Source: Bacteroidota bacterium (GTDB lineage: Bacteria; Bacteroidota; Bacteroidia; Chitinophagales; Chitinophagaceae). From it: a stretch of DNA of 52,824 bases. The DNA lies in contig JAFDYA010000059.1 of NCBI GenBank assembly GCA_018267675.1, forward strand, positions 1-52,824. Direction: 5' to 3'. Every line of letters begins with the position of its first letter. Position 1 is the stretch's first letter. The translations under genes and the position numbers were made by a program. The notes beneath the pieces were generated by a model. The model had not been told where the DNA came from, did not search any database, and saw only the letters and a program-made list of their open reading frames with translations. This document shows, one piece after another, positions 1 to 9,844 of the stretch.

Positions 1-141
1 CATTTCTGCAATTGATTTTTATTTTTCACAAAATAACAGTGGGATGATTGCTATTCCAGCATAAGCATGAATATTTGCCGGACTTGAAACCCCACAAGTA
101 AACGCCCACATTTTCAAAAGAAAAAGAACAAAGACCTACCG

Positions 142-1101
142 ATGGCTTACCAAAATGATATCGCAGCAACACAAGCATTAAGCGAAAAAATCGCCCAGAC
201 GCGCAAAGCAATTGCCCAAATCATTGTCGGCCAGGACGAGGTAGTACACCACCTGCTTATTTCAATTTTGTGTAATGGCCACTCGCTACTTGTCGGCGTC
301 CCTGGACTTGCAAAAACCTTACTAGTTAAGACTTTGGCGGATGTCCTAGACTTATCATTTCGGAGAATACAGTTTACGCCGGACCTCATGCCAAGCGATA
401 TTACCGGTGCAGAAATTCTAAATGAACAACGGCAATTTCAGTTCTTGAAAGGCCCTGTATTTGCCAATATCGTTCTTGCTGATGAGATCAACCGGACACC
501 GCCAAAAACACAAGCCGCATTGCTCGAGGCGATGCAAGAACGAAATGTTACCGTCGGTGGTGCACTCTACCCTTTACCTGCACCATTCTTTGTACTCGCT
601 ACACAAAACCCCATTGAGCAAGAAGGCACCTACCCGCTACCGGAAGCTCAATTGGATCGGTTCATGTTTTTAATATCCCTAGACTACCCTTCATTCGCTG
701 AAGAAGTAAATATTGTTCGGAACACAACCGGTAGCCAAAAAATTGAGTTACCAAAAATCATGGATGCTGCCACTATCCTAGAGTTCCAGGAATTGGTGCG
801 CCGAGTACCGGTTCCGGATAATGTTCTGGAATACGCCGTGGGTCTGGTACAAAAAACGCGCCCCGGAACCAATGCTACTACAACGACTAATCAATATATT
901 GCCTACGGCGCAGGGCCTAGAGCCTCACAATACCTAGTGCTTGGCGCCAAATGCCATGCATTGCTCAAGGGCAAGTACGCACCGGATATTGAAGATGTGC
1001 GCGCCATTGCCCTCCCAGTTTTACGGCACCGAGTGGTAAGAAACTATAAGGCAGAAGCCGAGGGGATCAGTCAAGAAAAACTGATAAATGATCTACTATA
1101 A
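142..1101 (+). CDS. MoxR-family AAA+ ATPase
   Basis: This 319-residue protein is a MoxR-type AAA+ ATPase, a cytoplasmic family that remodels or matures partner proteins, often ones with von Willebrand A domains. The Walker A motif GVPGLAKT lies at residues 52-59 and Walker B VLADEINR at 111-118. A sensor segment ATQNPIEQEGTYPLPEAQLDRF-like block follows at about 153-174, and the C-terminal lid domain fills the rest. Length is normal for the family. The ATG at 142 is the natural start. MoxR genes usually stand before DUF58 and VWA genes. Here the next genes are a DUF1398 protein and msrB, so the usual partners are absent downstream. The partner is therefore unknown from this window. The family call is secure; the role is not. 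Confidence 0.93.
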   Translation: MAYQNDIAATQALSEKIAQTRKAIAQIIVGQDEVVHHLLISILCNGHSLLVGVPGLAKTLLVKTLADVLDLSFRRIQFTPDLMPSDITGAEILNEQRQFQFLKGPVFANIVLADEINRTPPKTQAALLEAMQERNVTVGGALYPLPAPFFVLATQNPIEQEGTYPLPEAQLDRFMFLISLDYPSFAEEVNIVRNTTGSQKIELPKIMDAATILEFQELVRRVPVPDNVLEYAVGLVQKTRPGTNATTTTNQYIAYGAGPRASQYLVLGAKCHALLKGKYAPDIEDVRAIALPVLRHRVVRNYKAEAEGISQEKLINDLL

Positions 1102-1158
1102 CAACAAGCTTTGGCTATCCATTGGCTTATTTTCCGGTAGTAGTTTGTAAATTTATTG

Positions 1159-1554
1159 ATGACTCGACATGACGAAATCCTGGCCACACACAATAAAGAC
1201 GTTAGTGGTGTTGATTTTCCGGCGTTTATTTCTGAATTGGTTGACTTGGACGTCCAATCATTTGTCACTTACGTAGCAGATGGGCATACGATCTACACGT
1301 TAAGTGATGGGGAAGCAATCCGAACGGATCCGAAATATGCCACCCGTAGCATCGCGCCACACTGCAATGAAGCTGGCTTTAGAGAAAAGCTACTACTCCA
1401 TCAAAGTGGTATTACAGACTTCTTCACTTTTTGTATTGATGCGGCGCAATGTGGTATAGCCAATTGGGAGTTCGATATTGAAGCTATGGCTTGTACCTAC
1501 CATGACATTAATGGAAACGAGGTAATGACCGAAGTGCTCCCTATTCAATCTTAA
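1159..1554 (+). CDS. DUF1398 family protein
   Basis: This small cytoplasmic protein of 131 residues resembles the DUF1398 (YbcV-like) family. The family features seen are the segment SFVTYVADGHTIYTLSDG near residues 35-52 and the C-terminal FCIDAAQCGIANWEFDIE-like block near 98-115. Members of this family often have a tail such as the one here, ending in a YHDINGNEV-like turn. No enzymatic motif or membrane segment is visible, and function is unknown. A TTG at 1156 directly precedes the ATG at 1159; the ATG is the more likely start. The gene lies 57 bases after the MoxR gene and 14 bases before msrB, so the three may be co-transcribed. Confidence 0.75.
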   Translation: MTRHDEILATHNKDVSGVDFPAFISELVDLDVQSFVTYVADGHTIYTLSDGEAIRTDPKYATRSIAPHCNEAGFREKLLLHQSGITDFFTFCIDAAQCGIANWEFDIEAMACTYHDINGNEVMTEVLPIQS

Positions 1555-1568
1555 ATAGTAAAACTAGC

Positions 1569-1961
1569 ATGGCTTATAATCCACTGAGCAAAGAAGAAGA
1601 ACGGATAATCTTATCCAAAGGCACTGAAATGCCCTTTACTGGGGCACTATACCACAATAACCTGTCCGGCACTTATATCTGCCGGCGGTGCAATAGCCCG
1701 CTTTATCGTTCAAAGGACAAATTCAATTCCGGTTGCGGCTGGCCTAGTTTTGATGACGAAATTGAAGGCGCGGTAAGTCGCCATATTGATAGTGATGGAC
1801 AAAGGGTAGAAATAGTTTGCTCGCATTGTTCCGGGCATCTTGGCCATGTGTTTACGGGGGAGCAGTTCACCGCCAAGAACACGCGGCATTGCGTGAATTC
1901 AGCTTCGTTGCGTTTTATTCCCAGTAGTGAAGAACTACCTCCGTTACAATCTGATCTTTGA
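1569..1961 (+). CDS. msrB: Peptide-methionine (R)-S-oxide reductase MsrB
   Basis: MsrB reduces the R epimer of methionine sulfoxide in proteins and so repairs oxidised methionine. The 130-residue protein has the zinc-binding pairs C38-x2-C41 and C84-x2-C87. The SGCGWPSF motif is at about 54-61, and the catalytic cysteine C108 sits in RHCVNSASLRF. There is no signal peptide, so the enzyme is cytoplasmic. The gene starts 14 bases after the DUF1398 gene and ends about 50 bases before a strong hairpin terminator at 2013-2043. The partner methionine sulfoxide reductase for the S epimer, MsrA, is not in the window. Confidence 0.96.
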   Translation: MAYNPLSKEEERIILSKGTEMPFTGALYHNNLSGTYICRRCNSPLYRSKDKFNSGCGWPSFDDEIEGAVSRHIDSDGQRVEIVCSHCSGHLGHVFTGEQFTAKNTRHCVNSASLRFIPSSEELPPLQSDL

Positions 1962-2012
1962 ACATCAAGTCTTATCCCAAAATACACTAGGAAACAATGC
2001 GCAATAAACAAA

Positions 2013-2043
2013 AAAACCAAAGGGAAGGTTACCCTTTGGTTTT
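2013..2043. terminator. Bidirectional hairpin terminator between msrB and the T9SS protein gene
   Basis: A 12-base stem AAAACCAAAGGG pairs with CCCTTTGGTTTT around a seven-base loop. A-rich bases precede it and T-rich bases follow, so it can end transcription from msrB (plus) and from the convergent gene at 2070-4130 (minus). Confidence 0.85.
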
Positions 2044-2069
2044 ATAAAGTAAGCATCAATATCGCAGAT

Positions 2070-4130
2070 TTATTTCAACAAAACCGGCTGTGAAAATTGT
2101 CCGCTCGCAGTAATGAGTTTGAAGAAATACTGTCCGGTGGATATGAATGTAGGGAGATGCACCATTTGAGGAGATACTTTTGTATCTAAGCTATGTGCGA
2201 ATACCAACTTCCCCATAGCATCAAACACCAATAGTTGCGCTGCAGCTCCATCAAAATCAGAAATGATAGAAACTTGACGACTGGCTTCAACAGGATTGGG
2301 ATACACAGAAAAACTCACTTCGGGCACTCGGCACACCGGCACATCGACATTCACTTGTTTTGGATAAGGCTTAGTGTATAAACCACAGGTAGTACCTATC
2401 AGCAGGTGACCATCATCTTCAAAAAGCGAAAGAACAACTTTACCTTGTAGCGTATCGGCATTCCAAGTTCCGGCCCGTTCCCGGTAAACACCATCCATCG
2501 TTCCGGCTACGAGATTGTTGCTATCTACAGCTAACGAAAGAATATTCAAAGGCAGACCGGACGCCGAAACAGGATTCCAAGTATTGCCGTCTGTAGAAGA
2601 ATAGAGCCCTGTCCCGTTAGTACCGGCATAGAAATCCCCATTAAATCGAATAACGCTTGTGACTGGTGCTGTAAAAATACTTGTCGGGTAAAATACACTA
2701 TTGGAGCCGGCATGGAACAATTTCACACCTGCGGTAACAAACAAATTGCTATCCATCCCCATAATTTTTTCGGCAGTGCCGGGAGGGATACTTGAACTTG
2801 GAAGTGCAATAAAATGAATTCCATTATCAACCGAAAGATAAAGATCACCACCTTTAATGGCCCATACGAAACTTGTATCCGGTACAGCATAAATGGAGCT
2901 AATATTCCCCTGCCCAAGTGCAGACGTCAATCCTCCTAAAGTATAACTTGGCGCTGGAGAAAGTTGATAAATATCCTTGTCAACTCCAAGGAAAAGGAAA
3001 TCCTTATTGCTACTGATAGACACTTTTCTTCCTTCAAGCGTATTGTGGATCTTAATAACTTTAACCCAGGTCTTTGCACTATCAGGGCTCATATAAACTC
3101 CTCCATCAACAGTTGCCGCAAACAAGTCAGTGCCCATCGCAGCGACACTATGCACAGATGTTGAATAGAACCCAGTGTGACTAATATCCCAATTGGTACC
3201 TTGGTCTTTGGATGCATAAATATCAAAATCTGTTCCCACTAAGACTGCAGAATCAGAAATATAAAAATCAAAAACCTTTCTGTATTTCAAAGTTCCGGCA
3301 ATATTCTGAGGACCGGCATTGATAAAACTAGCTCCAGAATTTTGCGAATACTTGATCGTATCTCCTCCCGTTACAGTGTGAACAGACGCATAAATATTCT
3401 TTCCAGACGCTGCTACATTGGTTACATTCTTCCCCGCTAGTGCGAGCGTACTGAAATTCACTCCTTGATCAAGCGATTGCATCAAGCCATTGTTGGTAGC
3501 GAGGTAGGCCGTATCATTGGACCAAGTAAGCTTACCATTGTTCACAGCAGGATTGATGTTCGTAAACGTCACTCCATTATTCGCGCTAGTGTACAAGCCA
3601 AGATTAGTCACCACATACAGGATTCCATTCCGTTTAGAAATAGAATAAGCTTTAGAATTATTGATGAACATAGAAATGCGCTGCCAGGATGCCCCTTGAT
3701 TTGTAGTCAGAAAAAGCAAGCCGGAATCCGGGCGAATAGCTAATGCATTACTCCCTGCAAGCTCTAAATCAGAATACCGCGCGCCAGTGGTCATCATGCC
3801 ATTATTTACGGTACTCCAGGTAGCACCTGCATCCGTAGAGCGGAAGATCCCATGATTGGCAGTTGCGGCATATACTTCATTAGGGCTTGCCGCAACACAG
3901 AATACGCTATCCCCACCAAAAACGTTTTCGGCCATTGATGTATTCGTCCAAGTCGCCCCATTATCATTTGAAGTAAAAACACCAGCATTAGCGGCTACAT
4001 ACAGCATTCCGGCATCTTCGTAAAAACAATAGGCACGACCACCTTCAAAACCTACACGCTGCAATTGAGCTTTCGCTCCAAACACTGTCCAACAAAGGCC
4101 TAAGGCCAATAAGTAAAATTTTCTCTTCAT
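2070..4130 (-). CDS. Secreted Asp-box (BNR-like) protein with T9SS type A sorting domain
   Basis: This 686-residue protein begins with a signal peptide, MKRKFYLLALGLCWTVFGA then KAQ. An upstream TTG/CTG-type extension of 11 codons lacks signal-peptide character, so the ATG at 4130 is preferred. At least nine Asp-box-like turns of the type S-x-D/N-x-G-x-T-W/F follow, for example SNDNGATW, STDAGATW, SKDQGTNW and STDGNTW. They suggest one or two beta-propellers, as in sialidase or sortilin-type folds. The last 80 residues, from VYPNP onward, match the type IX secretion C-terminal sorting domain, ending in PVLLK. The protein is therefore probably exported through the outer membrane and anchored or released. 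No glycosidase active site is recognisable, so a binding or adhesion role is only a guess. A near-consensus promoter lies at 4161-4191. Confidence 0.88.
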   Translation of the reverse strand: MKRKFYLLALGLCWTVFGAKAQLQRVGFEGGRAYCFYEDAGMLYVAANAGVFTSNDNGATWTNTSMAENVFGGDSVFCVAASPNEVYAATANHGIFRSTDAGATWSTVNNGMMTTGARYSDLELAGSNALAIRPDSGLLFLTTNQGASWQRISMFINNSKAYSISKRNGILYVVTNLGLYTSANNGVTFTNINPAVNNGKLTWSNDTAYLATNNGLMQSLDQGVNFSTLALAGKNVTNVAASGKNIYASVHTVTGGDTIKYSQNSGASFINAGPQNIAGTLKYRKVFDFYISDSAVLVGTDFDIYASKDQGTNWDISHTGFYSTSVHSVAAMGTDLFAATVDGGVYMSPDSAKTWVKVIKIHNTLEGRKVSISSNKDFLFLGVDKDIYQLSPAPSYTLGGLTSALGQGNISSIYAVPDTSFVWAIKGGDLYLSVDNGIHFIALPSSSIPPGTAEKIMGMDSNLFVTAGVKLFHAGSNSVFYPTSIFTAPVTSVIRFNGDFYAGTNGTGLYSSTDGNTWNPVSASGLPLNILSLAVDSNNLVAGTMDGVYRERAGTWNADTLQGKVVLSLFEDDGHLLIGTTCGLYTKPYPKQVNVDVPVCRVPEVSFSVYPNPVEASRQVSIISDFDGAAAQLLVFDAMGKLVFAHSLDTKVSPQMVHLPTFISTGQYFFKLITASGQFSQPVLLK

Positions 4131-4160
4131 AATAATAACTCTAAATAGTACTACTTCCAA

Positions 4161-4191
4161 CAAAATTGGGTATCAAGCTAACGACAACAAA
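4161..4191 (-). promoter_or_regulatory. Bacteroidota-type promoter for the T9SS Asp-box gene
   Basis: On the minus strand TTTG (4188-4191) is followed after 19 bases by CAATTTTG (4161-4168). This differs from the consensus TTTG-N19-TAnnTTTG by one base. The ATG follows 30 bases after the -7 box. Confidence 0.6.
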
Positions 4192-4254
4192 ACTTGGGTT
4201 GAAATTAACCCGAACCAATCTTGGATTTGTAAAACAATCGTCTTTTTAGAACAG

Positions 4255-7200
4255 CTACATATTTCTTCTGTACTGTCCTCCAACTTCAAACAAAGCATCA
4301 GTAATCTGGCCTAGGCTACAATACTTTACCGTATGGATTAGTTCTTCAAACACATTGCCACCATGAACAGCTACTTGTTGCAATTGCTTCAGTGCAGCTG
4401 CGCCGGCCGCTCCGCTGCGTGCTTGAACCAATGCGACATTGGCAATTTGAGCTTCCTTCTCTGCTGTTGTAGAACGAATCACTTCGCCCGGGCGAACCGT
4501 AGGTGAGCCCGTAGAGGATAAAAACGTGTTCACACCAATAATAGGATAGGCGCCGGTATGTTTCAGGGTTTCATAATAAAGGCTTTCTTCCTGAATCTTG
4601 CCCCGTTGATACATCGTCTCCATTGCACCCAACACGCCGCCCCGCTCGGTAATCCTATCAAACTCAGCTAGCACGGCTTCTTCCACCAAATCCGTAAGTT
4701 CTTCAATGATAAAAGAACCTTGCAGCGGATTCTCATTTTTGGCTAAGCCCAATTCTTTATTAATGATGAGCTGGATGGCCATAGCCCTGCGCACACTCTC
4801 CTCTGTCGGCGTGGTAATGGCCTCATCATAGGCGTTTGTGTGTAATGAATTACAGTTATCGTAAATCGCATAAAGCGCTTGGAGTGTTGTCCGGATATCA
4901 TTGAAGTCTATCTCTTGTGCGTGCAAGCTCCGACCACTTGTCTGAATGTGATATTTGAGCATTTGGCTCCGCTCATTTCCACCATACTTTAGCTTCATTG
5001 CTTTGGCCCAAATGCGCCGTGCTACCCTACCGATAACGCTGTACTCCGGATCCACACCATTCGAAAAGAAGAAACTCAGATTGGGTGCAAAATCATCAAT
5101 ATGCATCCCGCGGCTGAGGTAATATTCTACAAAAGTGAAGCCATTGGACAATGTAAATGCCAACTGAGAAATCGGGTTGGCGCCAGCCTCTGCTATGTGA
5201 TATCCGGAGATGGAAACCGAATAAAAATTGCGCACGCCATTATCAATGAAATATTGCTGCACATCGCCCATTACGCGGAGCGAAAATTCGGTAGAGAAAA
5301 TACAAGTGTTCTGCGCTTGATCTTCTTTAAGAATATCGGCTTGTACCGTTCCCCGCACTTGCTTCAGCGTTTCTGTTTTGATCTTTCCGTACACATCAGC
5401 CGGTAATACTTCATCTCCGGTAACCCCCAACAACATCAGCCCAAGACCATCATTCCCTTCAGGCAAGGTCATACTCTCCCCTTCTACACCATAGCTCGGA
5501 CGCTTCAATCCCTTGGCCTGATAAATTGCATCAATCTTCTTGTTTACTTCCGCTTCCAGACCATTGGCTTTGATGTATAATTCGCATTGCTGATCAATTG
5601 CAGCATTCATAAAAAACGCAGCAATGGTAGGTGCCGGACCATTAATTGTCATGCTCACTGAAGTCTTAGGGTCGGCAAGGTTAAAGCCGGAATACAACTT
5701 CTTCGCATCATCCAATGTTGGTACACTCACCCCACTATTCCCAATCTTCCCGTAGATATCGGGGCGATGAGCGGGATCTTGACCATAAAGAGTAACGGAA
5801 TCGAAAGCGGTACTTAGGCGCTTTGCCGGAAGCCCCTTAGAAACGTAGTGAAAACGCTTGTTGGTCCGCTCCGGACCGCCTTCACCGGCAAACATCCGTG
5901 CTGGATCTTCTCCCTCTCTTTTAAATGGATAGATACCAGCAGCATAAGGAAATTCACCAGGAAAATTCTCACTCAATGCCCACATCAATATTTCACCCCA
6001 TGCCTCAAAACGGGGAACGGCTACCTTAGGCACTTGAGTATGGGATAAGCTCTCGGTATGCGTCTTGATTTTGATTTCTTTTCCGCGAACCGAATAGACA
6101 TAGTACTCATCTTGAAAATGCCGTTTCCGGCTCTCCCAATTTTGAAGTAAGTGAAGGTTTTTGGGGTCTAAATCCAATGTTACGCGCTGGTAGGCTTCTT
6201 CCAATTCCTTAATGAGTCGATCGGCATCATTCGTCTTGGATGGGCTGCGCATTTCGGCTAAAGTCTCAATTGTTTTCCTAATCCCAAAGAGCTTCTGCGC
6301 CACATTTGCCTGATTCCGTGCCCACTTATCATAGTTCCGATTATTCTCCGAAATCTCGCTCAGGTAGCGAGTTCTGGAAGAAGGGATGATGTAAATCTTT
6401 TCACTGACCTCTTCACTTGGCTTAAAGCTGCTGTGGAAATCAGTACCCAGTTTCTTGTCCAAAGTATCCATCAATGCATGATACATCGTATTGGTACCCG
6501 GGTCATTAAATTGACTGGCAATGGTGCCAAATACAGGCATATCTGCAGGCGCTTCCGTGAAGCGTTTATGATTTCGCTGAAACTGCTTCTTCACATCCCG
6601 CAGCGCATCCTGCGCTCCACGTTTATCAAACTTATTGATACAAACGATATCGGCAAAGTCCAACATGTCAATCTTCTCCAACTGTGTGGCAGCACCATAT
6701 TCCGGTGTCATCACATAAAGACTTGCATCACAGTAATCCGTTATTTGGGTATCACTTTGCCCAATACCGGAAGTCTCCAAAATAATAAGATCATAATTAG
6801 CTGCTTTGAGTACATCTACAGCATCCTTGATGTGGCGGCTCACGGCGAGGTTGCTTTGGCGCGTGGCCATGGAGCGCATATAGACTCTTGGATTCCGGAT
6901 GGCATTCATCCGTATTCTGTCCCCGAGCAAAGCGCCGCCTGTCTTACGTTTGGACGGGTCAACGGAAATAATTGCCAAAGTCTTCTCCGGGAAATCCAGC
7001 AAGTAGCGTCGAACAATTTCATCAACCAACGAAGACTTACCGGAGCCGCCTGTACCCGTGATACCCAACACCGGTGGCACATGGGCTTGCTTCTCTATTT
7101 GTTCCCGCAAGCTCTTCATCATAGCTTGTGTCTCTATAGAGTCAGGGAAGTTTTCGGCAGCAGATATAAGGCGTGCAACATCTTTTGCATGATGCTCTGC

Positions 7201-7662
7201 AATATGCCCTACTTCTCCATTCAATTGATTGCCGGTCGGGTAATCGCTCTGCTGCAGGAGGTCCACAATCATCCCTTCCAGGCCCATTGCCCGGCCATCA
7301 TCCGGAGAGTAGATTCGGGTAATGCCATATTGATGCAATTCTTCAATTTCTTCCGGTAAGATCACGCCTCCACCACCGCCAAACAACTTAATATGCCCAC
7401 ATCCTGCAGCTTTTAGCAAGTCATACATGTACTTGAAGTATTCCACATGCCCACCTTGGTAACTGGTGATGGCTATTGCGTTAGCATCTTCTTGAATTGC
7501 AGTATCCACAACTTCCTGCACGGCACGGTCGTGCCCTAAATGGATCACCTCAGCACCATTCTGCTGCATGATACGCCGCATGATATTAATGCTGGCATCG
7601 TGCCCGTCAAATAGGGAGGCTGCTGTTACAATTCTTATCTTATTCTTCGGTGAAAAGCTCAT
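4255..7662 (-). CDS. icmF: Fused acyl-CoA mutase IcmF (B12 domain, GTPase chaperone, mutase)
   Basis: IcmF is an adenosylcobalamin enzyme that interconverts isobutyryl-CoA and butyryl-CoA, or related branched acyl-CoAs, with its G-protein chaperone built in. The 1135-residue protein shows the three expected parts in order. A B12-binding domain is at about 8-140 with D19-G-H21, the histidine that coordinates cobalt. A MeaB-like GTPase follows with the P-loop [12 protein letters not shown] near 199-210 and an NKFD guanine motif. The large substrate-binding mutase domain runs from about 560 to the C terminus, including a [22 protein letters not shown] block. No break is present and length agrees with the family. 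The gene stands alone, divergent from the helicase gene, and no B12 synthesis gene is nearby. The exact substrate cannot be read from sequence by eye. Confidence 0.95.
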   Translation of the reverse strand: MSFSPKNKIRIVTAASLFDGHDASINIMRRIMQQNGAEVIHLGHDRAVQEVVDTAIQEDANAIAITSYQGGHVEYFKYMYDLLKAAGCGHIKLFGGGGGVILPEEIEELHQYGITRIYSPDDGRAMGLEGMIVDLLQQSDYPTGNQLNGEVGHIAEHHAKDVARLISAAENFPDSIETQAMMKSLREQIEKQAHVPPVLGITGTGGSGKSSLVDEIVRRYLLDFPEKTLAIISVDPSKRKTGGALLGDRIRMNAIRNPRVYMRSMATRQSNLAVSRHIKDAVDVLKAANYDLIILETSGIGQSDTQITDYCDASLYVMTPEYGAATQLEKIDMLDFADIVCINKFDKRGAQDALRDVKKQFQRNHKRFTEAPADMPVFGTIASQFNDPGTNTMYHALMDTLDKKLGTDFHSSFKPSEEVSEKIYIIPSSRTRYLSEISENNRNYDKWARNQANVAQKLFGIRKTIETLAEMRSPSKTNDADRLIKELEEAYQRVTLDLDPKNLHLLQNWESRKRHFQDEYYVYSVRGKEIKIKTHTESLSHTQVPKVAVPRFEAWGEILMWALSENFPGEFPYAAGIYPFKREGEDPARMFAGEGGPERTNKRFHYVSKGLPAKRLSTAFDSVTLYGQDPAHRPDIYGKIGNSGVSVPTLDDAKKLYSGFNLADPKTSVSMTINGPAPTIAAFFMNAAIDQQCELYIKANGLEAEVNKKIDAIYQAKGLKRPSYGVEGESMTLPEGNDGLGLMLLGVTGDEVLPADVYGKIKTETLKQVRGTVQADILKEDQAQNTCIFSTEFSLRVMGDVQQYFIDNGVRNFYSVSISGYHIAEAGANPISQLAFTLSNGFTFVEYYLSRGMHIDDFAPNLSFFFSNGVDPEYSVIGRVARRIWAKAMKLKYGGNERSQMLKYHIQTSGRSLHAQEIDFNDIRTTLQALYAIYDNCNSLHTNAYDEAITTPTEESVRRAMAIQLIINKELGLAKNENPLQGSFIIEELTDLVEEAVLAEFDRITERGGVLGAMETMYQRGKIQEESLYYETLKHTGAYPIIGVNTFLSSTGSPTVRPGEVIRSTTAEKEAQIANVALVQARSGAAGAAALKQLQQVAVHGGNVFEELIHTVKYCSLGQITDALFEVGGQYRRNM

Positions 7663-7847
7663 AAAAAACGGAAAAATTTGAAGGTGGTAAAATTACAACA
7701 ATGCTTGCAGCGTAAAGTAAACATCATTGCCTTAGGATTTCAAGCCGAACTCAGCAGACGGAACGACTTTTATCCTGTTTGTGGCTGCTTCTTCAAAAAT
7801 GGCGGCGGCTACCACAAGGTTTCCCGGACTACCCGTCGTCCAAGTAC

Positions 7848-7855
7848 TACTTTTG
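7848..7855 (+). promoter_or_regulatory. -7 promoter box directly before the helicase start
   Basis: TACTTTTG matches the TAnnTTTG -7 element exactly. It ends only six bases before the ATG at 7862, so a transcript starting at the usual distance would have almost no leader. A good TTTG at the -33 position is not present. Confidence 0.45.
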
Positions 7856-7861
7856 CCTGCC

Positions 7862-9193
7862 ATGGACGCGATAGCACTTAAACTCCAGTCGGTACTGGAA
7901 AACATCAACTTGACTGCCCTAAACGAAATGCAGCTAGCCAGCCTAGCTGCGGCCAAATCCGGGAGCGATATTCTACTACAAGCGCCAACCGGCTCCGGCA
8001 AAACGCTCGCTTTTCTACTCCCCACTTTTCTTAAAATTGAGGTATCGCAAAAAACGACACAAGCCCTGATCATTGTTCCTTCCCGTGAACTGGCCCAACA
8101 GATTGAGTCTGTCTGGAAATCCCTCCGCAGTGGCTTAAAAGTGACCTGTTGCTATGGCGGTCATAAACGGGAGATCGAAGAAAACAGCCTGACGGAAGCA
8201 CCTGCTTTAATCATCGGCACAGCGGGTCGCTTGGCGGATCATATCCGACGGGGGAATATCCAGACCAACAATATCAAAACACTGATTGTCGATGAATTTG
8301 ATAAAACATTGGAGCTCGGCTTTGTTGCAGAAATGGAAGAAATAATTTCCGCGCTACCGAACATCAACCAACGAATCCTAACGTCTGCCACTCAAAATGT
8401 AGAAGTGCCTGCCTTTGTTGGCTTACAACAGCCTGAAATATTACATTACGAAGCAGAAGAAAAGGAAGAAGGATTTGGACTTGCCCTCCAAGTGCTGCAC
8501 ACCGAAGAAAAAGATAAGCTGCAACCACTTTTCCAATTACTCTGCCAACTCGGCGCCCGACCGACAATTATCTTCTGCAATCACCGTGATGCTGTAGAAC
8601 GAGTGAGCAATGCGCTCTATGAGCGCGGCATTTTCAACGAATACTATCATGGCGCAATGGAGCAACAAGAACGGGATGCGGCCTTGTGTAAATTCCGAAA
8701 CGGAAGCACCTATTTCCTAGTCACCACTGATCTGGCTGCTCGCGGACTGGATATAGCCCATCTACGGTACATCATCCATTACCATTTGCCTAATGACGAG
8801 GCTGCATTCATCCATCGCAATGGTCGTACTGCAAGAATGGACAAGAGCGGAACTGCCATCCTGCTCCTTGGGCCTGACGAAAAAGTGCCATCATACCTAC
8901 AAGAAGATAGCTACAAAACAATAGCACTGCAGGGAAGCACAAAACTCCCTGAGCGCCCGGATTGGCTCACCTTATACATTTCCGCGGGCAAGAAAAACAA
9001 AATAAACAAAGGGGATATCATGGGCTTTCTTGCACAAAAAGGCGGACTTAAAAAAGAAGACATAGGCCTTATTGAAGTAAAGGACTTCTTTTCGTTTGTC
9101 GCCGTACGAAATGCCAATGCCCCAACAGCACTAAAGGCGATAGCTAACGAAAAACTAAAGGGCAAAAAGGTAAAGATCAATATAGCTCAATAA
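7862..9193 (+). CDS. DEAD-box RNA helicase, DbpA-like
   Basis: This 443-residue protein is an ATP-dependent RNA helicase. Motif I is APTGSGKT, motif Ia PSRELAQQ, motif II VDEFDK, motif III SAT and motif VI HRNGRTAR. The C-terminal 70 residues, starting at KKNKINKGDIMGFLAQ, resemble the DbpA RNA-binding domain, which targets 23S rRNA during ribosome assembly in known members. Two motifs depart from the standard: DEFD instead of DEAD, and HRNGRTAR instead of HRxGRxGR. The reading frame is open up to 7781, but the ATG at 7862 begins at the expected point ahead of the Q-motif region (LNEMQ). The ATG is also placed just after a -7 box. Function in ribosome biogenesis is inferred from the C-terminal domain. 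Confidence 0.9.
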   Translation: MDAIALKLQSVLENINLTALNEMQLASLAAAKSGSDILLQAPTGSGKTLAFLLPTFLKIEVSQKTTQALIIVPSRELAQQIESVWKSLRSGLKVTCCYGGHKREIEENSLTEAPALIIGTAGRLADHIRRGNIQTNNIKTLIVDEFDKTLELGFVAEMEEIISALPNINQRILTSATQNVEVPAFVGLQQPEILHYEAEEKEEGFGLALQVLHTEEKDKLQPLFQLLCQLGARPTIIFCNHRDAVERVSNALYERGIFNEYYHGAMEQQERDAALCKFRNGSTYFLVTTDLAARGLDIAHLRYIIHYHLPNDEAAFIHRNGRTARMDKSGTAILLLGPDEKVPSYLQEDSYKTIALQGSTKLPERPDWLTLYISAGKKNKINKGDIMGFLAQKGGLKKEDIGLIEVKDFFSFVAVRNANAPTALKAIANEKLKGKKVKINIAQ

Positions 9194-9232
9194 GCAAAGA
9201 TTTCAGGAAAGCTAAAGCACTAAACGATTTTA

Positions 9233-9263
9233 TTTGTTGAAAAGCTATTCTTATTTACTTTTG
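9233..9263 (+). promoter_or_regulatory. Consensus Bacteroidota promoter for the PUR-family gene
   Basis: TTTG (9233-9236), 19 bases, then TACTTTTG (9256-9263) is an exact fit to TTTG-N19-TAnnTTTG. The GTG start lies 35 bases after the -7 box. Confidence 0.8.
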
Positions 9264-9298
9264 ATTCGTAACTAATCACAAAAAACAAAACTGCTCCT

Positions 9299-9763
9299 GT
9301 GGCGTACGACAACTCTTCAAATTACAACGGTAATGGTCAGGGCAATGACCGCAACAACGAAAGCATCTATTCTAAACGGGTAAAAGCGGGAAAGCGCCGC
9401 ACTTATTTTTTTGATGTCCGTGCTACTCGTGGTAATGACTATTTCATTACAATAACAGAAAGTAAAAAGCGCTTTGAAGACGGTGGCTATGACCGCCACA
9501 AGATGTTTATTTACAAAGAAGACTTCAACAAATTCCTAGCAGGCCTAGCCGAAACAATTGACTATGTAAAAACTGAGTTGATGCCCGACTTCGACTTTGA
9601 TTCCTTCAGCCATGAAAATGATGAAGAATACCAGGAAGGCCAAACACAGGCTGTTGGTGAAGCTGAAAATTACCAAGCCGCTCCTGCTGCATACGCAACC
9701 GAAACTATTACCTCATCCGCAAGCAATAACAATGATGCTGATTTGGATGATTGGAAGATGTAA
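9299..9763 (+). CDS. PUR-family (DUF3276) nucleic-acid-binding protein
   Basis: This 154-residue protein carries the compact PUR-alpha-like repeat found in DUF3276 proteins of Bacteroidota and spirochaetes, which bind single-stranded DNA or RNA. The core at about residues 22-100 contains IYSKRVKAGKRRTYFFDV, DYFITITESKKRF and a HKMFIYKEDFNKF-like strand-helix end. The N terminus is rich in Asn and Gly. The C-terminal third is acidic and low in complexity, which is normal for the family. Translation appears to start at GTG (9299): it directly precedes AYDNSS and no ATG is nearby. A consensus promoter precedes the gene and a hairpin terminator follows it, so it is probably a single-gene transcript. 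Confidence 0.9.
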   Translation: MAYDNSSNYNGNGQGNDRNNESIYSKRVKAGKRRTYFFDVRATRGNDYFITITESKKRFEDGGYDRHKMFIYKEDFNKFLAGLAETIDYVKTELMPDFDFDSFSHENDEEYQEGQTQAVGEAENYQAAPAAYATETITSSASNNNDADLDDWKM

Positions 9764-9787
9764 CCCTCATTAAGACTTTAGCCATAA

Positions 9788-9823
9788 AAAATACCCGTCC
9801 AGATAATCTGAGACGGGTATTTT
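9788..9823 (+). terminator. Hairpin terminator after the PUR-family gene
   Basis: AAATACCCGTC (stem beginning 9788) pairs perfectly with GACGGGTATTT (ending 9823) around a 12-base loop. A T-rich tail follows. It can also serve the convergent DUF3098 gene. Confidence 0.88.
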
Positions 9824-9844
9824 ATTTTGAACGCTAATTGTGAG

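Noticed and set aside
6433..7359. A 308-codon plus-strand frame opposite icmF
   Set aside because: It is the antisense of a strongly conserved enzyme and shows no family features of its own.
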